From assembly GCA_025991245.1 (NCBI GenBank), contig BQMJ01000076.1, forward strand, positions 1-64,000: a DNA stretch of 64,000 bases. Direction: 5' to 3'. Shown here piece by piece: positions 34,633 through 45,108 of this stretch. Within the stretch, counting starts at the first letter, position 1, and each line of letters begins with the position of its first letter. Source of the DNA: Galdieria partita (taxonomy: Eukaryota; Rhodophyta; Bangiophyceae; Galdieriales; Galdieriaceae). The translations under genes and the position numbers were made by a program. Under the pieces are notes generated by a model. It searched no databases. It was not told the DNA's origin and worked only from the letters and a program-made list of their open reading frames with translations.

Positions 34633-37627
34633 ATGAGTGGTTCATCTAGTCGCTTCGTGACAAATAGACGAGTTGGAAATAAATATGTAAGCAAGAGCAA
34701 TATAGTAGTTAATAAAGAATTTTAGAAATATTCTAGGTCCTGGGCGAAAGAATAGGAAAGGGAAGATATGGAGCAGTTTTTGAAGGGTTTGATTTGGAAA
34801 CCGGTAGAGTGGTTGCCATCAAGCAACTTCCTACAAAAGGAATCCCAATAGATGAAGTAAACTCACTGAAATCAGAAATTAAGTTATTGAGAAATTTGCA
34901 GGTAGGGCACTTGTCTCTCTCCCGTTGTCAAGTTGAAACACTATCTAGCACAAAAACATTGTGGAATATATTGGCTTCTATGAAGAAGAGGAAGGCGACC
35001 ATGTCAATATTATCATGGAATATGTAGAAGGTGGTTCTCTTGCAAAGACTGTAAACAAATTCAGCTCATTTCCAGAATCTCTAGTAGCTTTCTATGTGGA
35101 ACAAATACTGGAAGGACTTGTTTATCTCCATGAACAGGGTGTTGTTCACAGGGACATCAAAGGCGCCAATTTGTTGAATACCAAAGAAGGCTTAATCAAA
35201 CTTGCTGACTTTGGAGTTGCAGCAAGACTGGACGAAATTTCTTCCAAAAATAATCCTATTGAAGTTGTTGGAACCCCTTATTGGATGGCACCCGAAATTA
35301 TTGAGCTTTCAGGATGCAGTACTGCTTCGGATATTTGGAGTGTTGGTTGTACAGTTGTCGAACTTCTCACAGGTTCTCCTCCTTATTCAGAATATACTGC
35401 AATGTCTGCGCTATTCCACATTGTAAGTGATGAGCATCCTCCTCTTCCTACAGGTATCTCCTCAGAGTTGGAAGACTTTCTTCTCCGATGCTTTAATAAA
35501 GATGTAGCTAGTCGTGTATCGGCCAAGGAATTGTTGAGTCATCGATGGATATCAAAGTCAAAACAGGTGTCATATGACAATTCGACATATTCTTTAAAGA
35601 GAGAGACTATCAGTTCTTTACAATCCAAGTTGGTAAGCTTGCAGAATCAAGACAAAGTCAAAGAAACTTCGAATGTGGAAGTTGCGAAATTGGAGCAATT
35701 TGAAGAACCCAAGGAAGAAGAAACCTTTGATGACTTATTTGCCAATGATCAATTATCTAATACAGCATCACAACGTGAAAATATTTCTAGCTGTAGAATG
35801 GATGTCACACAGCATTTGTGGCAAAGGCTACAACAGTCTCTAGATGCTTCAGTAGCAGTTGAAGGAGGAACAGAACTCGATGTTGTAGATGAATTGGATG
35901 ACTTTGCTTGGTTGAGTTTGCGTTCGAACCAAGGAGAACAACAAGTAATGGCAAAAGAAAGGGCTTTGAAACTACTTTCTGGTATGTTTGATGATCAAAA
36001 CTTGATGGAAACTCGCAAACAGTGTCTTTCTGAACTATTATCTTTGTTAACTACTTATCCCAGTTTGTCTCAATTTTTTACCAGTGAGGGTACGTTTTCT
36101 TTGTTGTTAGAAATACTCGATTATCCTCGATGTGAGCAGCACAAATTGGAGTTTGTTTTACAACTTATGTTACATGTTTTGTGTTCGTTTGATGGACAAG
36201 AAAGTATTCGTTCCGAAGATATTCGCGACTTGGGTCAATTTTTAAGCTCTATGGGGTTTTTTCCTATTGCAATCAAATTGATTGACTCAAGAATATCTGA
36301 AAAAGTTCGTTATTTAACCTTTCACATGATATCTGTGATTCTCTCAGAGAGAGAAGAAAACATTTTGATGTTTTTTGCATGTCGTGGTGCACCTCGGATC
36401 TTGTCTACATTCTTCGAAGAAGTAAAGATTGAAGTGAATAAATATATTTTAGGTACTTTGAAGGCACTGTATTTTTTGACTGATAAATGGTGTCAGTCCT
36501 TTGGTCGTGAATGGTGTCGTTCTATGGCAAAATATGGCTTTATTGAAAGATTTGTTGGATTCCTTTATCGAGTGACAACTTTTGAAGAAATAAGAGAGAA
36601 GGAATATTCCCTGAAAGATGAAATGATGTTGATCAGTCTGCGTACTTTGGAAAAGTTTGGTTTATTCGTTCAAGGAGAGCAGTCGGATGTTACTATTCGA
36701 ACTCACTTTCAGTCAATCCAAGTATTGTCTCCTATGTGTCAACTACTGTCCCAATTGAAAGGGCATTGTTTTGTGTCGTTTTTATCCATTTTTGAAGTTC
36801 TTTGTCGTAACGCGGAGACACATGATACTTTACAAGAATGTGGAGCTATTCAAATTCTTGTTTATTTGCTTTCAACTTTATGCGATGCAAGTGGAAGTGA
36901 TCCTTGTCGGAGGCACATTTTGCTTTCTTTGTATTATTTGTGTCTTTCAAGTCCGAAAAGAAAAGAAGAAGCAGCCATTCATGGCATCATACCTGTTTTG
37001 CAGTCTATTATTCGACATAGTGGAGTTCTTTTTTCTTCAAACGGACGAAAGTTTATCAGTATAGAGACCACCAAAAGTGTAGAAATGTTATGTTGGTTTG
37101 CTACGGTTCGTTCCAGAAAGGTCATGCATTTATTGTTGAAGAGCAATGGAGTTGAATTTTTCCTGGATTTGCTTTCAGTGGTTCCAGGTAAAGATAAGGC
37201 CAAAGCTGGAAGTAGTTTGGTTGAGTTATTGGAACGAGAACCCAATCAAGTAGAATCCATTCTCATACAGGAGAAGAACATTCAAAGGATCGTCCATCTG
37301 GTTACCACATTGGGTCAAAATGAAATTGAGTATATGTTGGACTCTTATGTTCGATTGCTCGTTTTGTCTGTGAAAATTCGCGAGTCTTTATATAAGCATC
37401 AAGCAGTAGAGAAGTTCTTCTCTCGTCTGAAACATCCCAAGACCAGTGTTCGTAAATTGTTGTTGCAAATTCTACAGCTACTGCTACAGGATTATCCTAG
37501 AGTGTTTTCTAAGGCAGAGAAACAAGTTTTGCTTGATTTGGAAAGAAATGATTCTGCAGTTATGATAAGAGAGCTTGCAGGTTCACTCATTCGAAGGATG
37601 GCAAAGGAATCCATGACGAAATCGTGA
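34633..37627 (+). CDS. MAP3K-epsilon/Cdc7-like protein kinase with C-terminal helical repeats
   Basis: Three exons (34633-34686, 34737-34901, 34949-37627) with introns of 50 and 47 nt give 965 residues. The STE-group kinase domain occupies about residues 18-275: GKGRYG glycine loop, VAIK lysine, HRDIKGANLL catalytic loop, DFG, GTPYWMAPE activation segment. Strings such as NKYVLGERIGKG, YVEGGSLA and LVYLHEQGV closely match plant MAP3K-epsilon and yeast Cdc7/Cdc15-type kinases, which act in septation/cytokinesis and polarity signalling. A linker is followed by about 600 residues of leucine-rich helical (HEAT/ARM-like) repeats, as in MAP3K-epsilon. The start is fixed by a short first exon, MSGSSSRF, spliced in phase. 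First gene of the dense core; its stop lies 12 bp from the next ATG. Confidence 0.9.
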
Positions 37628-37639
37628 CTAGCAGTGAAA

Positions 37640-38137
37640 ATGTCTTGGAGATGTTTTGTTGGGGGCTTCTTTCGTCCCGCAAGTTGGAGAGCAATTGTTT
37701 ATAAAGATATTCGAAAACCTAATAATTTGAAGGGCCAGATTCCTTTGCGATCTTGTTCTACCTCTCACTCTTGGGAACCAAAGCCTTTAGAGTCGGTTCC
37801 ACTTGGATCAGGTATAGCCTTTTCTAAGAATGTGTATATGGATCCCGAAGAAGTAACTGAACGAGTATTGGAAGTTGTAAAGTTGTTTGAAAAGGTTGGT
37901 GAAGTCATAGAACTCTTCATCCAGTCTTTACTGCTACTATTCTAGGTGGATCCCATAAAGGTGCATCGAGAGGCTGATTTTGAAAAGGACTTGGGACTGG
38001 ACAGTTTGGATACAGTAGAACTTTTAATTGCTTTGGAAGACGAATTTGAAGTTGAAATACCGGATGAACATGCAGAAAAAATGAGTAATTGTTTAGATGT
38101 CATTAGATACTTTAGTACGCACTTGTATGCCACATGA
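37640..38137 (+). CDS. Mitochondrial acyl carrier protein
   Basis: Two exons (37640-37894 and 37946-38137, 51-nt intron) encode 148 residues. The C-terminal 80 are a canonical [23 protein letters not shown] contains the DSL serine that carries 4'-phosphopantetheine, followed by [14 protein letters not shown]. This form is typical of the mitochondrial ACP (NDUFAB1 type), which serves mitochondrial fatty acid/lipoate synthesis and associates with complex I. The first 55 or so residues are basic and hydroxylated ([18 protein letters not shown]), consistent with a mitochondrial presequence. I prefer the ATG at 37640 over an in-frame GTG six bases upstream. It begins 12 bp after the kinase stop, on the same strand. 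Confidence 0.9.
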
Positions 38138-38440
38138 CTAGAAATAAAGAGAAAGTATAATGGAGTAAGTTTGACTTATTATGCTAAGGTTTTAACGCGA
38201 TATTGTTCTATTTTTTTAACTTATGACCACTTTATTCTCATGAAAGAAAAGGAGGAGAGAATATATTCAAGTAGAACCAGTCAAAGTTTCCCTCAGTTAT
38301 CAAAAGAATAATATGAGCCTCACAAATATCAACATTTAGACAATACATTGTGACTATTTCATCCATCGCAAATATCAAAATAGAAATCCATAACAAATAT
38401 TCGTTGCAGACAAATCCATTTCGAGCTCCAAACGTGTAAA
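38138..38440. other. Convergent 3' spacer
   Basis: 303 bases between the ACP stop and the 3' end of the minus-strand gene. AT-rich, nothing recognised. Confidence 0.6.
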
Positions 38441-39199
38441 CTACGTCATTTGAGCAGTTTTCTCAAAATATTGCCACTTTTCTATTTCTGATAATAGCAG
38501 ACAACTCCAATAGCTACGAAAACAACCAATAGACACTGGACGACTCCATTCTTTCCATTGTTCAAGACAAGTGTCTTCCACGTTGAGATATTTCAAAGCA
38601 TTTTTGAGTCTCTTTGAAGACAACATCAACTGTCGATAAAAAATATTTTCCTCTTGACAAGTTATTGGCAATGACTCATCAAAGCTCGATCGATAAATGG
38701 GTTGTTCTTCAAAGCATATTCTCAACACTAAATCCATACAAGAGTTTTCCTTACGAGGTAAATGATCCACAAAACAAAACTTTTTCAATCTAATCAACCG
38801 GTGCAAATTTTGTACAACAGATAGAAATTGAGCTTCACGAGCAAGTTCCAATGTATCGGGATGCAGCATAATATTTTGTTCTATTTTTGGAATCAAAGGC
38901 GGACCTAAGAAAGACCAAGTCACATACCTTTGTATCATAATAGTGTCTTCTTTCTTACTTTTGTTTTTGATATGATAATTCAGTAAAGAATGGTCAGCAA
39001 CGGTATAAAAACAAGGACCTGACAACCTTTGGCAAGGGTCAGGAATAAACCAAAATTCACTTTGTTCGTCTCTTGCAGGAACTAAACGTATCATGAAAGC
39101 TTTAGAAAGTCTAATTCCTGTAAAACAACAGACTTGAAGAGTTTCGGCCAACTGATAAAGACTATAGAAGCCTGAAGCTGACAGACGACTGCTGCTCAT
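38441..39199 (-). CDS. Unrecognised protein of 252 residues
   Basis: A single open frame from the first in-frame ATG (complement of 39197-39199; ten upstream codons are open but lack an ATG). The sequence is rich in aromatic and cysteine residues and has features of a globular protein, for example FWFIPDPCQRLSGPCFY near residue 50 and a helical stretch LFLS-like around 125-140. I see no transmembrane segment, signal peptide or known motif. It is divergently arranged with the CSA-like gene, with 38 bp between the two ATGs, which argues that it is a real expressed gene. Function unknown. Confidence 0.65.
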   Translation of the reverse strand: MSSSRLSASGFYSLYQLAETLQVCCFTGIRLSKAFMIRLVPARDEQSEFWFIPDPCQRLSGPCFYTVADHSLLNYHIKNKSKKEDTIMIQRYVTWSFLGPPLIPKIEQNIMLHPDTLELAREAQFLSVVQNLHRLIRLKKFCFVDHLPRKENSCMDLVLRICFEEQPIYRSSFDESLPITCQEENIFYRQLMLSSKRLKNALKYLNVEDTCLEQWKEWSRPVSIGCFRSYWSCLLLSEIEKWQYFEKTAQMT

Positions 39200-39237
39200 T
39201 CTTCTTGAGACAATTCTTCTTTTGATCAATCGAAAAC
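39200..39237. promoter_or_regulatory. 38-bp divergent intergenic region
   Basis: The only DNA between the start codons of the minus-strand unknown gene and the CSA-like gene. No TATA-like element is evident. The two promoters must overlap or extend into each other's coding sequence, unless one of the start codons is wrong. Confidence 0.5.
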
Positions 39238-40647
39238 ATGTCTGTCAATGTTTTGGACTGTTTAAAGGAGTCTTCTGCTACTCCTCGTCGTAGTTCTTTC
39301 TTTGACAAGTTTCAAGTTGCTTACAAATTGCATTGTTTAGACGAGGTTACTGTTGAGAATGAATGGGGTACTCTTTCTACTGTTACTGCAATTGATATCG
39401 ATTTAGCAGAAGGTCGTTATGCTCTGGCAGGAGATGTTGACGGTTCCATTTACTTATATGATCTATTTCCTTATTTTCATTCAGAGAAGAATAATAATAA
39501 TTGTATAACAATTCCTTGTCTATGTCATTCCAATGGTACAGAAGCGAATAGGATTGGTGGTGTTTCTTGTATACGTTGGTTTACTGCAGACAACGGAATG
39601 TTTTTCTCTATTCAAGAATTATGGAGAAAAACTAGAATTTCCATATGGGATACCAACTTGTTTACTGAGGAACAAGTCATTGAGTATCAGGATTCTCCCA
39701 TTTATCAGTTGGCTCCTTGTCCTGCAGGTGCCACGAAGCCACTATTGGCTATAGGTACGAATAAAAAGGTGTTGCTATTAGATTTAAGAGTTGGTCAAAG
39801 AGCAGTTCAACAGTTGAGAGGTTGGGATAGCGGAGTTTCTTGTCTAGAATGGTGTCCTTATGTAGAGTACTGCTTGGCTACAGGAACTTTGAATGGTGAC
39901 TTGAGTTTAGTGGATTGGAGAAAACCTGAACAGAATAACCGTCTGGTTACTATGAATCCTTATCGCTCTTTTTGTTTGAATTCTAATCAACCTGTACTTA
40001 TCAAGCCGTTGAGTCAAGGCAATGATATTCTACAAAAGAGACTGAGTTGGTCTCCATCTTCTACAGTTCATTTTTGGAGCCCATCTTTTTATCAACAATG
40101 GAGTGGTCATAAGAGAAAACAGAAAATAGATAAAGTTGTTGGAGATGGGCCATCGAATGTACTGTTGAAACAAAGCGAACAAGTCTACTCTTCAGAACAG
40201 ACTCCTCTTCATCGTGCTCATTCATGTTCGGTTGAATGCATTCGTTTCTTATGGAGTTGTCGATATTTAAGTTCTTTGGATAGAGAAGGCAATATTCAAA
40301 TATGGGATACTTTGACTGGATGTTTAGAACATTCATTAACTTGTAGTTGTCTTCCAAACAAACAAAAGAAGAAAGATACTTTTCATTGGATTTCAGTTGG
40401 TTGGGATAACAAAACTTTGTTTTATGCTTTGGATAGAAATTTGTATTCCTTTGATGCTATTCATGGAAATCATATGACTACGATACAAACGATAGGTAGT
40501 AAAATAACTGCGTTAACTTCCCATCCTTGGGAACCTTTATTGCTTTGTGGTTCAACAAAAGATGAATTGATACTATTTGGAGTAGAAGATAACATTTATC
40601 TTGAAAAACAATTGCCTTTAGGAGTAACACTTTGTCAACAAAAATAA
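39238..40647 (+). CDS. ERCC8: CSA/ERCC8-like WD40 protein
   Basis: Intronless, 469 residues. The order of WD motifs matches Cockayne syndrome A protein: VTAIDID-x-x-EGRYALAGDVDGSIYLYDL, later VSCIRWFTADNGMFFS, ISIWDTN, LLAIGT ... VLLLDLRVG, LEWCP ... GTLNGDLSLVDWR, and a final block with GNIQIWDTLTG. CSA is a substrate receptor of CUL4-DDB1 ubiquitin ligases in transcription-coupled repair, where it recognises stalled RNA polymerase II with CSB. The protein is longer than human CSA (about 396 residues), mainly from loops such as the low-complexity linker around residues 240-330. Assignment is by motif order. A related DCAF-type WD protein is the alternative. Confidence 0.75.
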   Translation: MSVNVLDCLKESSATPRRSSFFDKFQVAYKLHCLDEVTVENEWGTLSTVTAIDIDLAEGRYALAGDVDGSIYLYDLFPYFHSEKNNNNCITIPCLCHSNGTEANRIGGVSCIRWFTADNGMFFSIQELWRKTRISIWDTNLFTEEQVIEYQDSPIYQLAPCPAGATKPLLAIGTNKKVLLLDLRVGQRAVQQLRGWDSGVSCLEWCPYVEYCLATGTLNGDLSLVDWRKPEQNNRLVTMNPYRSFCLNSNQPVLIKPLSQGNDILQKRLSWSPSSTVHFWSPSFYQQWSGHKRKQKIDKVVGDGPSNVLLKQSEQVYSSEQTPLHRAHSCSVECIRFLWSCRYLSSLDREGNIQIWDTLTGCLEHSLTCSCLPNKQKKKDTFHWISVGWDNKTLFYALDRNLYSFDAIHGNHMTTIQTIGSKITALTSHPWEPLLLCGSTKDELILFGVEDNIYLEKQLPLGVTLCQQK

Positions 40648-40680
40648 TTTTTGTTGGAATCTTCAGAGACTTTAGGAAAT

Positions 40681-43615
40681 ATGGAAAAGGGATTGCGAAA
40701 ACCGGAAGAAGAACATACCAAGAAAAGGAATACAAACTCTATAAAACTAAAAGGAGAAACAAATCTAAGACGTTCTGGTTCTTCTTCCAACGTGCACCGT
40801 AGAAACGACGCTTTGAAAAGACGCTCTGCCTCACTGAGCGCCCTATCTAAAATAGCCAATAACTCAGAAAGGTCTAGTCCACGAAATATCAACGGTAACT
40901 GGAATAGCGAAGGACCTAGTGAAGATAAGGAAAACAATTCTGCTATAGAACACGCAGAACAACAAAAGCTCATGAGAGAAACTGCTCAAGAACTACGGAA
41001 AAATTCTATACTCTTAAGACAAGCAATAGAAAAGGATGATTTCGTTCAAGTATTGACAAGAGCAACTGAAGTGTTACAGGCTTTACGTATTCCTACTATA
41101 CATCCCCGAATGTATTATGAACTATATCTAGCAGTTTGTAATGAACTGCGACACTTGGAGTGGTTCTTTGCGGACCAAGTAAAGAGGAACAAAATAACAG
41201 CTTTGAGACTGTATGAACAAGTTCAAGAAACTCCACATGTACTTTCAAGACTCTATTTCCTTATCATAGCAGGAGCTGTTTATATGGGTGTGGAAAGAAA
41301 GTTGACCAAAAATATACTCAAGGATCTCCTGGAAATGTGTTCAGGAGTTCAGAATCCTATGAAAGGTCTCTTTCTACGTGGATATTTTACTCAACTCTTG
41401 CGCAGTAAGCTTTCAGAGAATAATCAGGAGGAGAAGGAAAACGATGCTCAAGAACTTGGAATTACGACACAGGAAGCCATCGAGTTTTTATTATGGAATT
41501 TTGGAGAAGCCAATAGACTATGGATTAGAATGCAATACGATGCCAGTAAGGAACGTTTTAAGAGAGATCAAGAAAGGAGACAAGTAGAAACATTGGTGGG
41601 CTTAAATATTTCTACTCTTGCTCGTTTAAGTGGTTTGAATGTAACTTTGTATTCTAATATCGTATTTCCTGCTCTATCGCAACAAATTTGTTCCTGTCAC
41701 GATCCAATGGCACAAGAATATTTGGCAGATTGTGTAGTTCAAGCTTTTCCTGATGAATATCATCTGCAGACATTATCAGAATTCTTGACTATGTGTATGA
41801 AGCTTATTCCAGGTGTTAGTATTCGACAAATTATTGGAGGTTTAGCCGACCGTTTTGCCAAGTTTTCAAGTATGTCTACAGAAAGTAGAAAACTGGTTGA
41901 AGAATGTGGAACTTTTTTGGCATTTGAAAGACATTTGCCAAGTATTCTTAGTTCACAAGGCAATTCTTTGAGTTTGTTGGATGTTTTGTCAACATTGCTT
42001 TCCTTAACCCAATTTACTTTGAAAGCTTATCCGGGACAAGTAGACTATATCAATGTTCTGTTAGGGTTTGCTATCGATTCTTTGAGGAGTGGTTGCTCAA
42101 TATCTAGAAAGGCGCAAGAGAAATCTTCTTTCTTATCTGATGATATGAATGCTGGATCCACACAAAGGAGTTTACATTCATCAGTGACTTTGGAAGAAGG
42201 CTCACCCGAGGAAAGATTGATCGTTCGATTGTTGACAAGTCCATTGGAAGAGTATCGCAGTATTACAATGACACTCAAGCTTGGAAACTTTTCTACTTTG
42301 CTTTCATTTTTGAGATTGGAAATGCAACGTTTTGTTGCAGCTAGTCTATTAAGGAATCATGCAGAATATCGGTAAGGAATACAGGGATAAGGTTTGTCTA
42401 GTTACTGTAACATATCGATTATACTTTATAGGCCTTGTATTGGTGCAGTGGAAACTTTAGAAAAATTATTTGAATTTATACGTCCTTTGGTTGAGGAGTC
42501 TCCTGGAGAAACTGAGTTCATACAACAACAGAAGAATGCCAACTCATCACAAGTACATCCCTTCCATGCACATTTGCCTCGAGAAGTAGTAAAAGTAAGC
42601 ACGACCAAAGTTCGAGTAGCTGAAGATGATTCGGGATATTTTGAACAAGTTCAAGCATTTGTTGCAAGAATAATATATCTTTTAGATGAAACAGATTCGA
42701 GCAGCTTATTTGGATTGTACAGAGTCGTTAGAAGATATTTGTATCGCGGTGGACCTCGAAGAACTTGTATTACATTGCCACCTTTGACATTTGCCTGTTT
42801 ACATTTGGCTCATCGTCGATACAAGGAAAGTGCTTTACCTGGTAACCAATTACCAACAGAATCAGAAAGTTCTGCAGAACATATTTTTGAATTTGTTTTA
42901 GAAACTCTTTCATCACTTAGTGAAACCGATGCTGTTACAAGTTTACGTTTACACCTTCAAGGAGCTTTAGCAGTGAATCAATGTGCATTTCGTAATGACA
43001 CTGTAAGTTGCACTCTTTTTTTCTAGTCATGAGGCTCATTTATAGAGTTAGCTTTTATATGAATTCTTTGCCAGAGCGTATTTGTTATATGAACAGGAAA
43101 TTGCCGATTCTAGAATACAGTTTTCCACTCTATTGCTTATCATTGGGACATTGAGAACAGTCAATAGATTGGAACCTGATAATTATGATACTTTGTCTTC
43201 CAAGGCAGTGAAACATGCAGCTAAATTACTAACCAGAGCAGATCAATGTTTGGCATTATGTGCTTGTGCACAACTATTTTGGACGCCGTGGTTGATGGAT
43301 GGCAGTCGTACTTTTACTTGTCTTGAACGAGCATTTCGTTCTGCCAAATCATGTCTAGCACTGGGTGAAAGATCACTCTTGTTCGTCGATATTCTCAATG
43401 CTAGTATGTATTTATATGAAAGCGGTTGTATAGAAATTCATTTGGAATTTTTTGTGGATATCATTCATCACATACAAGAAGTAACCAATCGTATGGGAAA
43501 CGAGTCTTCTATTGGAAAAGCTGCATCTGCTCGTCTTACGAGAGCATTGAATTATATGAGAAAAGTAGAACCAGAAAAGTATTCTAATCTTCTTCATCAC
43601 CAACGTCTCATCTAA
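40681..43615 (+). CDS. VPS35: VPS35 retromer subunit
   Basis: Three exons (40681-42371, 42432-43002, 43052-43615) with introns of 60 and 49 nt, about 941 residues. After a basic, serine-rich N-terminal extension of about 95 residues come hallmark VPS35 strings: MYYELYLAVCNELRHLEWFF, KDLLEMCSGVQNPMKGLFLR (the PRLYL-like region is VLSRLYFLI) and, across the last junction, a YEFF ... LLYEQEIADSR block. VPS35 is the alpha-solenoid scaffold of the retromer, which recycles receptors from endosomes to the Golgi. The ATG at 40681 is the first in frame, 33 bp after the CSA-like stop. The N-terminal extension and overall length exceed the usual 790 or so residues. The 3' end faces that of EED with only 14 bp between. 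Confidence 0.9.
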
Positions 43616-43629
43616 TGTACGAATATTGA

Positions 43630-44955
43630 CTAATCCGTATTTTGTTGAAGATCCCAACGATAAAATTTGCCATCTAAGCAAGCTGCAATGAAGATATGAC
43701 TATCTGGTGAAAATGCGCATTGGGCTACTGCTTGTCTATGGAATGATTATTTTGATGACCCAATATAAGAATGACAATAGAATACTCTTACTTGGTAGGA
43801 ATACTTAGTTGTTCCATTGGTGTGGATCGCAGCTCATCAATATTCCATATACGAATAGTTCCTTGCGTATTTCCCGCCTAGGAAATTGATGTCTTCAGTA
43901 TTATATGAACAGTCAAACTACTTACAGCAAGTAAAGTTCGATTCAAGTTCATTCCGAAACGAATGAACCATTCTTCACTATGTGGCAAAGGAAAATCTGC
44001 CAATACGGTGTATTGATTATTCCATGGCAACAAAGCTATATTGAAATATCAACGTATTCTATATTCCATAGACGGAACCAGTTACCTGCATCATCTGCTT
44101 GTGGTTGCCATAGTAAAATACGATTGCTAGTACTTTTCGATACTATCAATTGTCCAACAAACATGGCACAATCCACAAAATTGTCGTGCAGTAAAAAGGT
44201 TGAAAATAATGGAAACTGTACAAATCGAGTTCTAAAGAGTCTTTTTCGTTTGTGCGACTCGTCATAAGTTGAATAACCATCCGGGCTTTGCATATCTGCA
44301 CAACGATGACTTGTCTCTATCTCGTGCTCGCAATGCTTCAACTCCCATATCTTTACACCCTTGTCTTTCCCACAAGTTACCATCTTTTCTCCCAACATAT
44401 CAAAATCTACATATAAGACTCCACCTCGATGACCTTGATGACCAGCAAAGATGGCAACCATGGCTCCTGTTCTTATGTTCCATAAACGTGCTGATTCATC
44501 ATCGCTTGCAGAAGCTACAAGTGAACCATCACGTGGATGAACAGCTATACAATTGATCATCTGTCCGTGACCAACAAGAGAACGTTCTACAGTGCCTTGA
44601 GAAACATTGATAATTCGTACAATTCCCTTTTCTCCGGCAGCCAATAATAAAACTTCGGTTGTATCTTTGATCAAGGTCCAAGCACAACAATAGAACGCTT
44701 CCTAACAAATAAAGATAGAATCAAACCCTTTCTTTAAAAAAGAATACTTTAACAGACTTTTTCATCTTCATCAGAGTAAGACTGCACAATGACTGTTTCC
44801 CCATTGGACTTGGCAAGGCAAACACAAACATAACGTGAACCACAGACTGCAAAATAAAAGCCTTCTTGCGTAGGAAAAGGACAAAAAGAGACTCCTCGAA
44901 GCGGCACTAGAGTAGCGCCTATTTTAACGGAAACTGTTGGTACGAAATGACTCAT
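43630..44955 (-). CDS. EED: EED/FIE-type Polycomb WD40 protein
   Basis: Five exons on the minus strand (44955-44758, 44701-44086, 44035-43926, 43877-43792, 43735-43630) with introns of 48-56 nt, all in consistent phase, give about 371 residues, close to plant FIE. Matches to EED are specific: LLAAGEKGIVRIINV, GHGQMINCIAVHPRD, ESARLWNIRTGAMVAIF, GHRGG ... FDMLGEKMVTCGKD, NFVDCAMFVGQLIVSKS, and WFIRFGMNLNRTLLAV near the C-terminus. EED binds trimethylated H3K27 and activates the methyltransferase of PRC2. The N-terminal start is uncertain: an ATG at 45027 would add 24 hydrophobic residues, so I prefer 44955. Confidence 0.88.
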
Positions 44956-45108
44956 CAATTGACAAACAATGAGTTGACAAATGCCAATGAAACTCTTTAT
45001 AATATCAAAGGATATGACCCAACTCATTTTTTGTTGTCAACAAAAGGTAACAGAAACATAACTGATATGTTCACTTATTGTCCGACTCGTTCAAGTATAG
45101 AAATAATA

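Noticed and set aside
44956-45027. Upstream ATG for EED giving a hydrophobic 24-residue extension
   Set aside because: EED is nuclear and its family N-termini are not hydrophobic; the next ATG at 44955 fits better.
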